DNA of 64,000 nt, taken from positions 1 to 64,000 of the forward strand of contig JAOALB010000190.1 in assembly GCA_025331125.1 (NCBI GenBank). The letters are read 5' to 3'. Below the pieces are notes generated by a model, which was given only the letters and a program-made list of their open reading frames with translations, ran no database searches and was not told where the DNA came from. Below are positions 11,849 through 24,249 of this stretch, piece after piece; position 1 is the stretch's first letter, and every line of letters starts with the position of its first letter. Made by a program: the position numbers and the translations under genes. The stretch comes from Mycogone perniciosa (lineage: Eukaryota > Ascomycota > Sordariomycetes > Hypocreales > Hypocreaceae).

Positions 11849-14640
11849 GTTGATATCCGTGTTAGTCACGGGATGCAGTGGGACCTTGGCTGGCTTCCAG
11901 GGCGAATTGAAGCAGGTGGCTTTGTCAGATGGCGATAAGGTGAAGATGCCCAATGTTCCAGGTCTTTTCGTGTAAGATTTGATGGCTTCAGGGACTCTGC
12001 CTGACACAGAAAGATTATAATTTGGCCTCCAAAGAGTCTCTGGGTTCGTCCTCTCACTTACACCATCACCAGTTGTGCATTCTCGGTGAAAGTCAGGGCT
12101 CTGATTGGTCGATCCTGCTGTGGGACCCCAGTCTTCTGGCCAATGACATCCTTGTCCTTCACCGATTTTGACCATCAAGCAGGGGTCTCGCCATTAGTGC
12201 GGTGGTCAGGTGACTCCCCGCGAGTCTCCCAAGACGCCTCTGACGGTATGATGGAGCGAAGCCATTGAGAAATTAATGCTATAGGGGCTCATTTTGGTGT
12301 GAGTATGGGCTCTTTTTGCAAAATACTTGTACCAATCGCACTTGCGAGAGTTGGGGTGCCTTGATTGAGCTGTTGAGGTATCAGGGTCCTCAAGTTCGAC
12401 GCCAATGGAGAGGCCAGCTCAGGGACAACTGACAGGCTCTCTTCACAGAAAATATGCACCCGACGTACCAGTGTCTTCCCAGTCGTCTGACTAGTTCCCT
12501 TGGGCGTTAATTGGCGAGATCCCGCGCGGCCTGTGAGAACCCAGCTATATCGGAAGAACCCAGAGGTGTGAGTAGGTACGTGGGCACTAACCTTCCACCA
12601 GCTGAGGTTCCGTATGGCGAACTGCGTCGTGCTTCCCTGGAGGCTCTCCGGGATCAGAAGATGGAGGGAAACCTCTGATCAGGGATCGAGAGAAGGTCGG
12701 ATAGGGGTGTCAATGTGTTAAAAACATTGCTAGGCAGGTTGGCTAAATCCAAACACTAATTAATGACAATGTTCGTACTATTCTCTAGCTCGCCCTGAAA
12801 GAAGCCGCTATACTGCTTTGGAACTGGATTAGGGATAATACTGCGTCAGTAATCACCGATATATTTTCTTTCACGAGAAGGACCAACGGGCACCGACCTA
12901 CACGCCCTTCTCGGCATTGTTTTGGATGGCCATAGGGTAGGTAGGTAGGTTTCTACATCTACGATTCAACGCTGTGGGGTCTACGGACAAGCAGCCAGGA
13001 GTTGGGGAAAGCAGGGATCACATGAACGCGGACAATAAAGCATCCTCTCTAGATGCATGGATGGCAAATGGGTTTCTCCCGCCATTGGAAAAACTTGGGG
13101 AAGCGGTTCAATGATTGCCAGGCATTCACCCCACCATATGGGTTAGGTTGCGGCAACACCGGGCGATCGTAACGCAAAACAGCAAGACAGCGGGTGGGAG
13201 ACTTTCACGGCGTGCGGGAAAACATGTGACTGGCACAATATGGGAATTTCAAGAGCCCGGGTTCTTTCTCAAATCCCTACCAGATCTTGGAGCATCTTCC
13301 GTTCTGCAAGATTAGATAAGATCCATTGGACCCGAATTGTCGGTTCTGCCGAAATAGGCAATTTTCCTAGGATGTGGGTCACTTCACGGTCCGTTCCCTC
13401 GGGATTGAAGACAACGGCACCGGACTTGAAAACTCAAAGTTGGAGCTGACGTGATAGATGATATTATTTACGTGAAGAGTAGAGACACTTGTGATATATG
13501 GATATTTATGGGTTTATATAAGAAGTTGTAAGAACTTTATGTAGTTGAGGGTTCTCAGCCATATTCTGAAAGGATTAACACCGAGCAACGATGTATATGT
13601 ATCCCAGGGAGCACATCATTATTCGTCCCACACTGCTCTCGTCAGCTAGATGGTACATTATACTACCACATGTAGTAACAGGATCAACAACATCACTGTC
13701 TTCATATAACCATTCCTCGAGATACTTAATAAGGGATCTTCTAAATCGTGTTGCTTATGAAGTATATATATCAAATTCAATAGCTCCTTCTACTTTAACG
13801 TTGACTAAGATAGAATAGCCTTAATGCGCAGACTAGGAAGCCTGTTGAGACTTGCAAAGATGATAAGTGTGATGTAGCAATTTGTACTCCGTACGTCGTA
13901 CACGCCTAATTTGTCGGTACTTCTACTATAGCCACTTTTGGCGGGGAATAAATGTACACTTTTGAGTGCACTGTCTGATTGGTCAGCATCCTTGAAAGTG
14001 ACCGCCGTGCTCCCTTAACGCACTTACGAGTAATGGGATGGAGCAGATGCCCCACGTGTACTTCGTAGTCTGTGAGTTGAAAATGATTGGCAGGTCTCCT
14101 AAAATACCGGGGAAATTTTCTTTCTTGCAAAGGATGCCGAACTAGGGAAAAAAAAAGCCAAGAAACCAAAAGCATCAAAAATAAAACTGAAGGAGGCAAC
14201 AATCGCATCATATTACTAGAATTGGATAATATCTTACCTCATAAATCAGGGCAACAATCAATCCTAACTCGGGTAGGCGCAGCTCTTGACTCAGCCTCAC
14301 CGGGCAATCCGTAGGAGCCCCTATGTACGAAGTATAAGTCCAGCAAATTTCGATTGCAGCATTCACACCGATATGATGCGATCGCTCTTGTAACTCCAAA
14401 CTGCGCTCATGCTGATAGAATTCCTTCTGATGTGGCAATTTAGGTGCTGTGTGTGTGGCGACAACACGTACAAGTACGAGTACATACATAATATCAAGCG
14501 ACCAAACCACAAGACACGGAATAATACGAGACATCCAGTCTTGGAGCTACCAAGTGTGACGCATGTGTCTTTTTATGTTGCACTACTAGTCGGCACTTCA
14601 CTCCCGAAACTAGTAGAAGCCCATCAGGGATACAACACGG

Positions 14641-14663
14641 TAGTAGTAGTAGTAGTAGTAGTA
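14641..14663. repeat. (TAG)n trinucleotide repeat
   Basis: Seven to eight uninterrupted TAG units in non-coding DNA, ending in GTACATT. Confidence 0.9.
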
Positions 14664-14923
14664 CATTTGTAAGGCATGACGGACATTGTTACTTCAGTCT
14701 GTTGTGCTGTTCAACAATACGGGGTGGTAGCGAGGCCATTCGCCGATAAACACGAAGGATTGCGGGGCGGTCCACGTTGCGAGAGTTGGTGATGACTAGC
14801 ATTGGAGGAGATTTCGGAGTTGAAGCATGCATCTTGCATCCCGTTGCATTTACGAGTACAGTCAGTGTGTACTGTACATAGACGCCCGTCTACGAGTTGT
14901 AAATAGACTTGGATGGGAAGCGT

Positions 14924-14954
14924 GAGGGAGAGAGAGGGAGAGAGAGGGAGAGAG
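14924..14954. repeat. GA-rich repeat (GAGGGAGA units)
   Basis: An imperfect purine-only tract of GAGGGAGA-type units in the long intergenic region. Confidence 0.85.
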
Positions 14955-15330
14955 CACAGCCTTTATTGGAGTTGGAGTGCAGTGACGGGCATTTTTAATT
15001 CGTTGGAACGAGACACGTGGATAATACGAATACTCCGTACGGAGCAATATACTACTACTAATACTGCCATAAAATTCTGCGCACAAGATTGGGTTGACTG
15101 AGATTTGAGGACTGCAAGAGCGGAGATCCTACTTTATAGCCCCGGCCATGTGTCTCCTTGAAAGGTGGGTACGAAGTACACCCAGGCCCATCGAAAGTAC
15201 GAGGAGGTGGCGCATCGTGCTAAAAAAACTTGTACGAGTCGAAAAGGAGGAGGTACTTGTGGGTAGCCCCCAGGTACTCGTGCTATTTCCAGGCATACAT
15301 CACGACTCGAAGCCACTACTCCGTACTCGT

Positions 15331-15353
15331 AAAAACAAAAACAAAAACAAAAA
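15331..15353. repeat. (AAAAAC)n repeat
   Basis: Three AAAAAC units plus a partial one, set between copies of the TACTCCGTA/TACTCGTA motif. Confidence 0.85.
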
Positions 15354-16268
15354 GGATATATACTCGTACTACGAAGTAGGAGTAGGAAGGAGGCACTTCT
15401 AATACTCCGAAGTCTAAAACCTGTGCCTGACTGGAAAAAGAAAGGGAAAAAAGAAGACAAAACGAACAACACCTCTTCAGACTTCTTTCTCCCTTGCAAG
15501 CCTCATCGCCCCCCTCCCCCCTGTGCACAAGCGGACCCTTGGCTTCAAAAATAGTGTCCGACTGGCACAAATGTGGATCTTTCAAGCTTTCAAGGTGCGA
15601 GCTGGGGTTCCTGCAACAATGGGAGGGACGCATGTCATTAAGCGTTTTCGGATTGGCCTCAGCCACAGAAGCTCCCCAACGGGGGAAACCGTTATAACGA
15701 GCGCTTTTCTCGCCCTCCCTCTCACTCTCCTGCGGCAGTTGAAGACAGGAGAACAGAACAGGCGAAACAACGCGTGTCAAGCCGCGAGACACCAAGAACA
15801 GAACCAGCGCCCTTCTCAGCCAAAAGAAAAAGGAGCCAAGCCGATGAGACATTACTAGACTCCCTTGTTCTCAGGCCCAAGCCCCCTTCACCGGAGCAAA
15901 AAACGTCATCGTGTCCCCACCAACCTGCTGCCCCCGAAACCGCCGCCAACGAGGAGGTCGATCTACTAGAGTAGGTGAGTATTATTAGGCATTGTTGTTA
16001 TGAAGATTTGCTTCGCATGTACTCCGTACGGCGCACGAGTAATACTCTGTATGCCGAGTGCCCGGACGGGCGGAATACGCGCACACCCCGAGTCCCTGCG
16101 TCCTCCGTTTGGGCCGAGAGAGTTGCACCAGTGGATTTGCGTCTTGCGTTGTCAGATATCCCGGTGTGCATGGATGGCATGACGACGTCCCATCTATTTG
16201 GCGTAATAACTAGTATCTGACACGGTGCGTTTGCTAGGTTGCTCCACCTGACGTTGGCCTTCCGATAG

Positions 16269-16275
16269 TATATAC
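16269..16275 (+). promoter_or_regulatory. TATA-like element upstream of the DUF8004-like gene
   Basis: TATATAC lies 80 bp upstream of the chosen ATG at 16349 and is the only clear TATA-like sequence near that start. The placement suits a core promoter with a short leader, but this is position-based inference. Confidence 0.35.
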
Positions 16276-16348
16276 AACACAACTCCCAAACCTGCCTCTG
16301 CATGTAGTCACAATCACTGCTGTGGACGGACCGGTCATATTGCCCAAT

Positions 16349-19300
16349 ATGGCGTCGAGTAAGTCCTTTCGAGCAATGATACTTCCTTCTTCTCTTTCTC
16401 TACCCTCCATCCGATCCCATTCAAACTCGGATTCGAATTCGAAATCGAAGCCTGGCTCAGACAGCCCTCCTCGAAGGGTTCTGCGGCCGAGATCGAGCTT
16501 CGATCTGCTCCGCCTCCATATTCAGTCCCAAGCTACACAACCAGTCGAAGAGCAGCAACATACGAGTAGTCCAGAGTCCGCGGCCAAAAAGGATCATGAT
16601 GGAGAGCCAGTGCCTCCTGGACACCTTGGCCAGCGGGCACGGACTTGGAGTGATCGATTTAGCTCCTTGCTTCCCGCGCTTACACCCCAAACTGCAGATG
16701 ATCACCAAACCAGCATTCATCGGAAACCTGTCTCCAGTATGATGCCTGTGCCAACCGAGGCACCGCCTCCCCCACCTTCTCACACGACGAACGACTCTAC
16801 AAGCACATCTAGCGACGAGGGAGGCAATACTACAGCGGACACAGAATTGCACCGGCCAGATTCACCAGCCATGTCATGCCCCCAATACAGTCCTCCAGGG
16901 CCACCACCGCCCCCCCCGCAAGAAACGGCCAAACTGCTAAATGCCCCCCCGATGATCGAAATTCCAACCTCTAGCCACATGAACCCACGGATAATGCCCC
17001 CCATACCGCCATCCCCAGAACCAGACCGTGCCACTTTCCAGATACCGGACCAAATTGCACATGCCTTGAGACGGAATGCTAGTCCATCCCGGGACAGTGA
17101 TGAGTTGCATCTTCCAGAACGAGATGCCGGGGGTATACCACGGGGCACATCCTTTGCTCCACCCCAGCGAACAGATTCACTCCCCATAGAGGGTTTGAAG
17201 ACACGGCATACACCCCCAGTGCCCGAAACCAGAGGGCGAAGCTTCTCTGCCCGGGCCTCTTTCCATTTCATGGAAAATAGGGATAGCCCACGAACTGTAC
17301 CTTCGCCAGGCAATTCACGACCCGTTTCTGGTATCAGCGAGAGCCCCACCAGAAGGAAACTGAGGCGAAGTTGGTTGCTTGGTGGCAGATCTCGTTCCAA
17401 CTCTCTGGTGGACGGCAATGCAGAGACCAAGACTGCCTGGGTTCTGTCCGGTGATAACCAGGCTGAATATAACACAACATTTCTCAAGAACGGCGAGAAG
17501 GTATTTGATGTGGCATGATTCAAAGTGGATTGCAGCGACTAACATAACGATGTAGGTTCCTGAACTCTGGAACGAAAACGGCGCCGTACTTGTTTACTTG
17601 TACCCCAAATCTACTGGTTGTGGACCATCATTCAGGGTGCCGGAATTCACTGTCACCTCGTCGTACATTTTCAACGAGCTTATCAGATCTGAACTCGATT
17701 CCCCTTCGAGTGCCAGAAGCAGGGCAAGGAGCTTTGGAGGGCGGGCCCGCTTGAGTGTTGAAGATGCCACACGAATTATGTCTCCGCCAATATCGCCAGA
17801 CCATGATTACCCACCGGATCTGCTACGCCTATACCTTCCAGCCGCGCCACCAACGGCAACGGGGCAATTAGAGACGCCAGGGGAGGGCTCACCAGAAGAG
17901 CTGGAACGGTTAATCGCCATAAGAAACCTGTTCGCCTTTCTGACGGGACAACCTCTTGTGGGGACCAAGTTCCGGCCAACCACCTTCCAAGCGTTTCTAC
18001 AAATAGCCAACCTGCTGCAGGAATTCTGTTTCTCTGGCCCGGACGGATACACATTCGGAAACGCCGTCAACCTCAGCTTCGACTTCTACTCGGATCAGCT
18101 TAGCCTTGGAGACTGCCGTAATAGTCGAGAGCAAACCGTGGAGGCACTGATCTTGGGCGAGCGCATGCGATCTATCGAGCTCTACAACGAGGCTTTTGCC
18201 CATGCCACAGGAAAGTATTCTGCCATTATGGACCTTCGCCTACCTTTGTTTGAACAAGTCTCCCTACACACTCGCCAGCGACTGGAGAGAGCGCACTTGG
18301 ACCTTGTCAATCGCCAACACAATGTGAATGAACAACTCGAACAATTCGACTTCCCGTCCTTGTTTGCTGGTATAGCGAACTCCACCTCCATTCCAGAGCT
18401 CAAGCTTGTTCGATTCAAAGTCTGGAAAAACTCGTTTAGTAGGATGCGACAGTTTGTCTTGGGCTACTACAAGTCCACGTTCGGCAGCTGGCCACCAAAA
18501 GCCAGCAATAAAAAGAACCCGTTCGCAGAGAGTGGCCTTAACCGGCTTGTCTTGAAAGTCCTCTATTCGGACATGTGTGCGCTTTATGACTTGCTTGTGG
18601 ATCGGACCAACTTGACATCAAGGATCATTGATCAAGTACCCGAAATTTCCGAGGCGGCCGATAAGATGACAGCTTCAGCCCTTCGCAATATTCTATCCGA
18701 GTTCGACCGCTCCAAGCCTCCAGTTCTTCCCCCGATCCCATTTGATATGCCGCAAATGCCATCCATGACAGCCATCATTGACAATTACGACACGCTCTCG
18801 GCCAAGGAGCAAGCCAGGTTCAACAAAAAGGTCAAAGAGCACCACTTGACCACGGTCTTGAATAAGGCCTACAACTCCGACGTCAACAGCCTCATGCTTC
18901 CCTTCTTGGAACAGTACAAGGATTTTGAGACCCGCGAGGGCAAGGGGAAGACAGCGCATGATATTATCGATCAGAGAATTGGTTACTGGCTCTTCCTCTA
19001 CACCGTTCTCCAGTCGCTGCCTGTTCTGGTTGTTGATGCGCCCGGCCTGAAGTTCACTGAAGGAGTTGAGTATTTCTTGTGTCAACCACCAATGGGGAAC
19101 CCACCCTGGGTTGAGGACCGACAGGTACGGAAGATGTGGTACGAGGTAACTGGCGGCGGAGGCTATGTCGAGCTATCCGCAGACGCTGTCATGTTCAGTG
19201 TGGAGGCGACGTATCATCGGAGTCACTGCTGGCTGGCTGCAAAGCTGTGGGAAGAGAGCAATGGCGCAGCCGCTCCACCCCTGGAAAACCCACCATTGTC

Positions 19301-19736
19301 GCCATTGGAACCCCCTCGCCATATCTTCGAAGATAATGAAGGCACGGTAGCCGGGCCGACACCACTGTCAGGCCATAGCACACCATCACCGCCTCCAGGA
19401 TCCCCTCAGATGGCCATTCGCCCGCGAAACCTCTCTCCTGCAAGACGTGGTAACAGTGCATATCGTTCGAGCATCGTGATGGGCCTAGAGCCTATCCCCC
19501 TGGAGCCACCAAGTGTATTTGGAGTTCACCAGCGCAGCAGCTCTCTTGGGCCATGGCCAGCGGGCGGCCAACTGGGCAGTAGGAGTGTGTCCGTTGGGAA
19601 CCTTGCTAGTATGAACCAAAGAGATTCAAGATCGAGCTCACCGGCCCCGGGAGCACAATCCGGTGCTACTTTTGAAGATATCCTGGGAGAGTCGAAGAAG
19701 AAGTCTGCCGGAAAGAAGAAGAGCAGGTTCTTCTAA
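16349..19736 (+). CDS. Large conserved fungal protein, probably DUF8004 family
   Basis: Two exons, 16349-17500 and 17556-19736, encode 1110 residues. The 55-nt intron has a clear CTAAC branch site and a TAG acceptor. It joins FLKNGEK to VPELWNENGAVLVYLYPK without a frame change. Residues 1 to about 350 are Ser/Pro-rich and probably disordered, with poly-Pro runs that may bind SH3 or WW domains. The remainder (about 370-940) looks globular, with blocks such as RLIAIRNLFAFLTGQPLVGT and SFDFYSDQLSLGDCRNSREQ. The tail is again Ser/Pro-rich and ends in a Lys-rich KKKSRFF. I recall this as a fungal-only family annotated DUF8004, but that label is from memory. The role is unknown; the architecture suggests a cortical or scaffold protein. 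The ATG at 16349 is the first one in frame. It converges on the F-box gene. Confidence 0.8.
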
Positions 19737-20288
19737 TCTGTGGTGGCGTAATGATGCTGAGGATGAGCTTTCTGACTTTTTCTTTGTCCTACCATTAATA
19801 ATAGCATATAAAAAGCCTTCGGGTTTGGAGTTGGGCACCATAGCCGGGGATTTGGCATACTAAAACATTTACAACGAATCTTAATGGATATATCGAAGCG
19901 CTTCGAGAAAAGTTGGAATAAACTGTCTGACTAAAGAAAGACATGAATGGGAGAGAAATCTAGACAGATATACATGAATAACGATGCAATTGTAGTATCT
20001 CGCTACTACTAGTACTACTTCTAATATCATGCTTCGCTCATCTTTCTCTACACGAGGTGCCAATACCCTATCCAAGCGGATTGAGTATGGACTATATGGA
20101 CTGTTAAGAAGTACAGATGCCCGACCACTCGTGTGCTTGTGACATCAACGTCTGGGGTTTGCGGGATATATAGTATGCATGATGGTATATCTCTATTCGT
20201 TATAAACCTCTCTTGATATCCAATTCCGAACAGAGTGGCGTAAGAAAATCATATTGTCGTTAAATATTTTGGGGTAAATCACACACCA
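19737..20288. other. Convergent 3' intergenic spacer
   Basis: About 550 bp between the stops of two converging genes, AT-rich, presumably holding both 3' untranslated regions and poly-A sites. No other feature seen. Confidence 0.6.
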
Positions 20289-22565
20289 TCACATCCCTCC
20301 CAATTCAACTTTCCTCCACCTCCCTCTTTCAGTATGCCACCATCTCTCTCTCTCCTTTTTGTCAGCCACGACACCTTCCCTCCAATTCCATCTCCCTGTA
20401 CAGCCCTCTCTGCTACCGCCCAGAGTCTCGCCGCCATCACTTAATAGATCGCTCACGTCTAACAGGCCGCCTTCCTCATCTGTTGCGCCTGGGTCTGGGA
20501 GTAGGTGGTAGTTGATTTTGCTGCCCACTGTGCCAATGTATCCAGCCATGGCGAATGACTGTGCCAGGTTGCCGTTGTCTGCGGTGACGTTGATTTGAAA
20601 ACGGGGGGACTCGTGGGCCTTTTCGAGGCGGGATTGGGCAGCTAGGCGCGCTTTGCGGAGATCGGTGCTGAGAGAAGGCAGGGAAGACGATATCGAAGGG
20701 AGGGACATGGTTGTAGAGCTTTTATGAAGAGGATAGATTGGAGACGAAGGGACGCTGAAGGACTCTGATGGAGGAATGCCGCCATCGCCGCTGTTGTCGA
20801 TGTAGAAGCGATCCGTTGGCAGGCTAATCTTCCCAACGGGGCGGCAAAGAGCCTGGAAACGCCCCTCGGGATCATTGGGTGTTCGTAATGTTCTTAATTC
20901 GGGGAATCCTTCGGCCTCAATACTTCTCACTAGGAGATCATCTGCAGCGTTGGTGCTTGTGGTGTGGCTGGTGATGTCCCAGTGTAGCTTCACGATGCTG
21001 GAAGATGCGAGATACGGCATCATCCACAGCGTGAAGGAGTCGGTTTCAGGCATCACCGGAGGAAAAGTTTGCACGAGAGAGAATGAAGTGAGAGCAGGTA
21101 AATGAGAGAAGATGCGGGCCAAAGCCGGAAGCGAGGTCAGGGGAGTGTGGCGGAGTTCAAGACGTTGAAGAGATGCGCTATTACGACGTGTCGCAAACGC
21201 AGACAAACCGCTCGAAGTGATTCCCATAACGTGTGAGAGAATTAGGAATTGTAGCCGTGGGAGCGAGAGGAGATTGTTATCGTTAAAGGCGTTGGGAGGA
21301 AGGTTGCAGAGGTGAAGATGTTGCAGCAAAGGGAGGCAAGTGAGAGTTCTCGCTAGGAGGTTGTGAGGAGCTAATGTTGCCCCTGGCTGGCAAAGTATCG
21401 ACAAGTTTTTCAAATGTTTCCAGTTTCCATGGTGGTTTAGAAACGCATCTTGTAGGGACGGATCGAGAGCTCCAGGCATAGTATCATGTCCTTGCTTTGC
21501 GGCCGGCTCGCCGCGCTGTTGTGGTGGGTCTACAACCAAGATCATCTCCTCAAGAGCCGTTCTCGTCGAGAGTGCGTGGTGTATTCTCTTGAATGAATGG
21601 TCGTAGTTCGGTGTTGGTCCAGAAAGTCTCTCCAAGTTTGGACAAGCCATGATCAACGCTGCCACGCCATCCTCATACTGCTCCAGCCACGACAAGCCCT
21701 TGGAGGCTGACCAGTTAAGGGGGACCTCCGGTCGTGGAACTTTCAATGACCGTACTATTCCTGCAATATCTGGGTTGGCGCGCAAGGTGCGTCGCAACAA
21801 GGCCATGCGAGACCCCTGAGTTTGCTTGAATTTCTTCTTGTGCGTGGCTGAATCTGGTCCCACCAACTGGATATCGTCGTATCTGGATATGCCATGAGCA
21901 TTAGATGTCGCCATTCGGCAACCGAAGCAAACACAGGCTTTGACTTACAACGCGATGCGTGCAAACTTGTGCCACTTGCGAGAACAGAGTGCGAGACTGC
22001 AAAGGTCTCGCATCCAGCAGGTCGCACAACTGTCGCTGCGCTTGTCGAGGTGAAGCCTCTTCAGCCATTGGAGAACGAGCTCGAGAACCCCCGCGGGCAA
22101 GGTGCCAAACAGCTCGTCTGGCTTTCTCTCGGGCCTGTATCCTGCCGTCGTGGGGGATCGCTGTCGCAGGTAACTTTTCGCCCAGTTGTTGGATTGGAAG
22201 GTGTCCAAACTCGATCTGCTTCCCAACGAGGTGGACCTCATCCTAGAGCCCTTGTTTTCGTAGGGGAGAGAATTCATGGATGCTGGCACGGTGGAGCTCC
22301 CGGAGAGTTTCCTTGGCCGCTTCAACATCGTATGAAAGGAATCCAAGGACTTGTCCTGGTATCTCTGTGTAGCCTGTTGTCCTGAATGCATTGGATATGC
22401 CGGAGGCTGACGCTGTGCCATTGGTGTCCGGGCATATGACCTGTCGGTGCCGTTCATATTCACTGAGCCATCCGAGTGCTCTTGAATCGGGTACAAATCC
22501 GCCATCGCGAAGTGCTCGTGGACGGATGGCGGCTGAAACGGGTGAACTGCAGTGATCGAGGCCAT
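20289..22565 (-). CDS. F-box protein with leucine-rich region
   Basis: Two exons, 22565-21949 and 21882-20289, encode 736 residues. The intron (GTAAGT donor, CAG acceptor) joins KWHKFARIAL to YDDIQLVGPDS in frame. An F-box-like motif begins near residue 153 (FGTLPAGVLELVLQWLKRL) and runs through a Cys-containing segment to CSRKWHKFARIALYDDIQL, the usual end of fungal F-boxes. After it come leucine-rich stretches such as LPLLQHLHLCNLPPNAFND and RLQFLILSHVMGI, consistent with LRR-like substrate binding. By family knowledge it would be the substrate receptor of an SCF (Skp1-cullin1) ubiquitin ligase; the substrate is unknown. The N-terminal 150 residues are Ser/Pro-rich. The C-terminal part includes a Gly-rich acidic region. 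A CTGT-type microsatellite lies just upstream of the ATG. Confidence 0.82.
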
Positions 22566-22576
22566 TGTTCAGAGAA

Positions 22577-22615
22577 GTCTGTCTGTCCGTCTGTCTGCCC
22601 GTCTATCTGTCTGTT
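22577..22615. repeat. (GTCT)n tetranucleotide repeat in a 5' leader
   Basis: An imperfect GTCT/GTCC repeat starting 12 bp upstream of the F-box gene's ATG. On the gene's strand it reads as a CAGA-rich tract, likely within the 5' untranslated region. Confidence 0.85.
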
Positions 22616-23303
22616 GTTCTTCTTAACCACGGGCTGTGCGAACTGATCACTCGCTCTCACACCCTGCAGAACGCGTAACCGTTGAGGGAAGCGTTTGAAG
22701 ATGCAGATGCCAAGCTAAGCCCGCTTTCTTCTGCCCCATCACCAGACCAGAGCTCTTCAGCCGCAGCCTGGGCTAAAAGGGGCGGAGACGTTCGGCTTTT
22801 GACTGATTTCTCGTCCAGGGTCAAAAAGAATGACGCCTGCCCAGGCCCGCGCGCCCGGCTACCCTGGCCATAGGCCGCGAATCACAGCGGTCCCTCGGAC
22901 TCCATCTTCCCTGACGAGCCTTTTGTTCCTGAAATAGTGGGAATTAATCAAACCACCAACGGATTGGCGTGGGAAAAGCAATAAATTTCCCTTCTCAGCC
23001 GAACCTGCAGGTGGATAGTGTTTGCCCCAATCGGGAAATTTCTGAAGGGAAACCCCTTGATTGGTAGCCCAGGGGGCAGCGACTTGGCGGCGGGAATCAA
23101 ACAGATGGTATGGAGTACTTCGTACTCCTTAGTGTCAACTCTGATGCCTTTGTGGCTCGTGATTCGTGATGTGAAATCCCTTTTTGTTGGGGTCAGAGTA
23201 CTACTTTGGTGGCTGTGAGCTAGCCACCAAAGTACTCGTAACATATCCATGGCGGACTGAAGCTCAAGTTGGCGAGCTTCACCATCGGCTTCTGATCCCC
23301 AGA

Positions 23304-23327
23304 GAAGGAGAAGGAGAAGGAGAAGGA
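23304..23327. repeat. (GAAGGA)4 hexanucleotide repeat
   Basis: Four perfect purine units in intergenic DNA. Confidence 0.85.
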
Positions 23328-23891
23328 GGCCTCTATGGTTGACATTCCTGTATTGGAGATTGGGATGTGTTCTCCCTCTTGTAAAAGGCACATTAAGAAA
23401 CCAAAAAAAAGACCTTCCCTTTTAAAGGGGTTTTACGTCGATCCGGGAACGCTTATCGCCCTCGCGTTAGAGGGGCAGCCGTCTTCCCCAGTGTCTCTCG
23501 TATCGGTTTGCTCATATCCTGGTTAGATTTCCTGTGGGGATATTCGCTTGACAAGCGTTTGTCTGCCACCCATGTGTTTGTTGTGTCATCATTATCGGGC
23601 CAACGCTTGGTAACACCAGAGGGTTAACTCGATCATCAGCGGCATGATTGTTCCAACACGGTCAAATGCTATGCTCGAAATATTTTGAAGCGACATTCCA
23701 GTGATTAGTTATTATTTCCAGGAGATACGACAAGCTGTGACGTCTGATGATGTGTGTTCTGTTTGGTATTAGTCGTCGAGAGACAAGAGGAAGTTCAGTA
23801 TCTTGCTTATAAGCAAAGCAAAAGACGTCAATAGTTCAGAAGACCCCTAAATATACTCGTGTGTGTTTGTCAAGTTAATCTTCATCCGAAC

Positions 23892-23917
23892 ACCGGCTGG
23901 GCAGTTTGAAGCTTAGC
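23892..23917. repeat. Degenerate 26-bp copy of an SNF2 gene segment
   Basis: This 26-bp stretch matches 24503-24528, inside the last exon of the SNF2 gene, at 24 of 26 positions and in the same orientation. Both differences are transitions (G/A and T/C). The flanks do not align by eye. It looks like a small, old partial duplication. Confidence 0.6.
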
Positions 23918-24249
23918 ATATCAAGCAGTTTGATAGGTGTACATCCAAATGTGCACAGCCAACTTCACGTTTCTCGGTGATAGGATTCAATTGAGTAACT
24001 GCAATTGCAATATTTTCTCTTTTGCGTCCATAGAGATAACACATTAGATATCAGCTCCAAAGGTGTTCGATGCCAATTTTTGTAGTTGCTATTCCTGATT
24101 GTGCATAATAAGCCGCGACGTCCAATGATTGATGTTTTGCCAAGTGTCAGCATTCCAAGAAATTTCGGTATACGGCATATAAGTAAAAAGCAGCCTTCTT
24201 TAAAATACTCCAAATATATAGACAAGATTAATAATAATTTTTTACTATA

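Larger units (their letters stand above)
11849..16348. other. Long intergenic region with microsatellites and an AT-rich stretch
   Basis: About 4.5 kb lies between the divergent zinc-cluster gene and the DUF8004-like gene. It contains an AT-rich stretch at about 13440-13830, several palindromic motif copies (13885, 14323, 15031, 15168, 16020), and four microsatellites listed separately. The part next to 11849 should include the 5' region of the regulator. I find no splice-consistent gene; the open frames here lack recognisable sequence. Confidence 0.55.
22566..24249. other. Intergenic region upstream of the F-box gene
   Basis: About 1.7 kb. It contains the GTCT repeat, a (GAAGGA)4 repeat at 23304-23327, a palindromic motif at 23111-23127 and, at 23892-23917, a degenerate copy of part of the neighbouring SNF2 gene. 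The part next to 24250 is AT-rich and probably includes the SNF2 gene's 3' untranslated region. No gene recognised. Confidence 0.55.
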
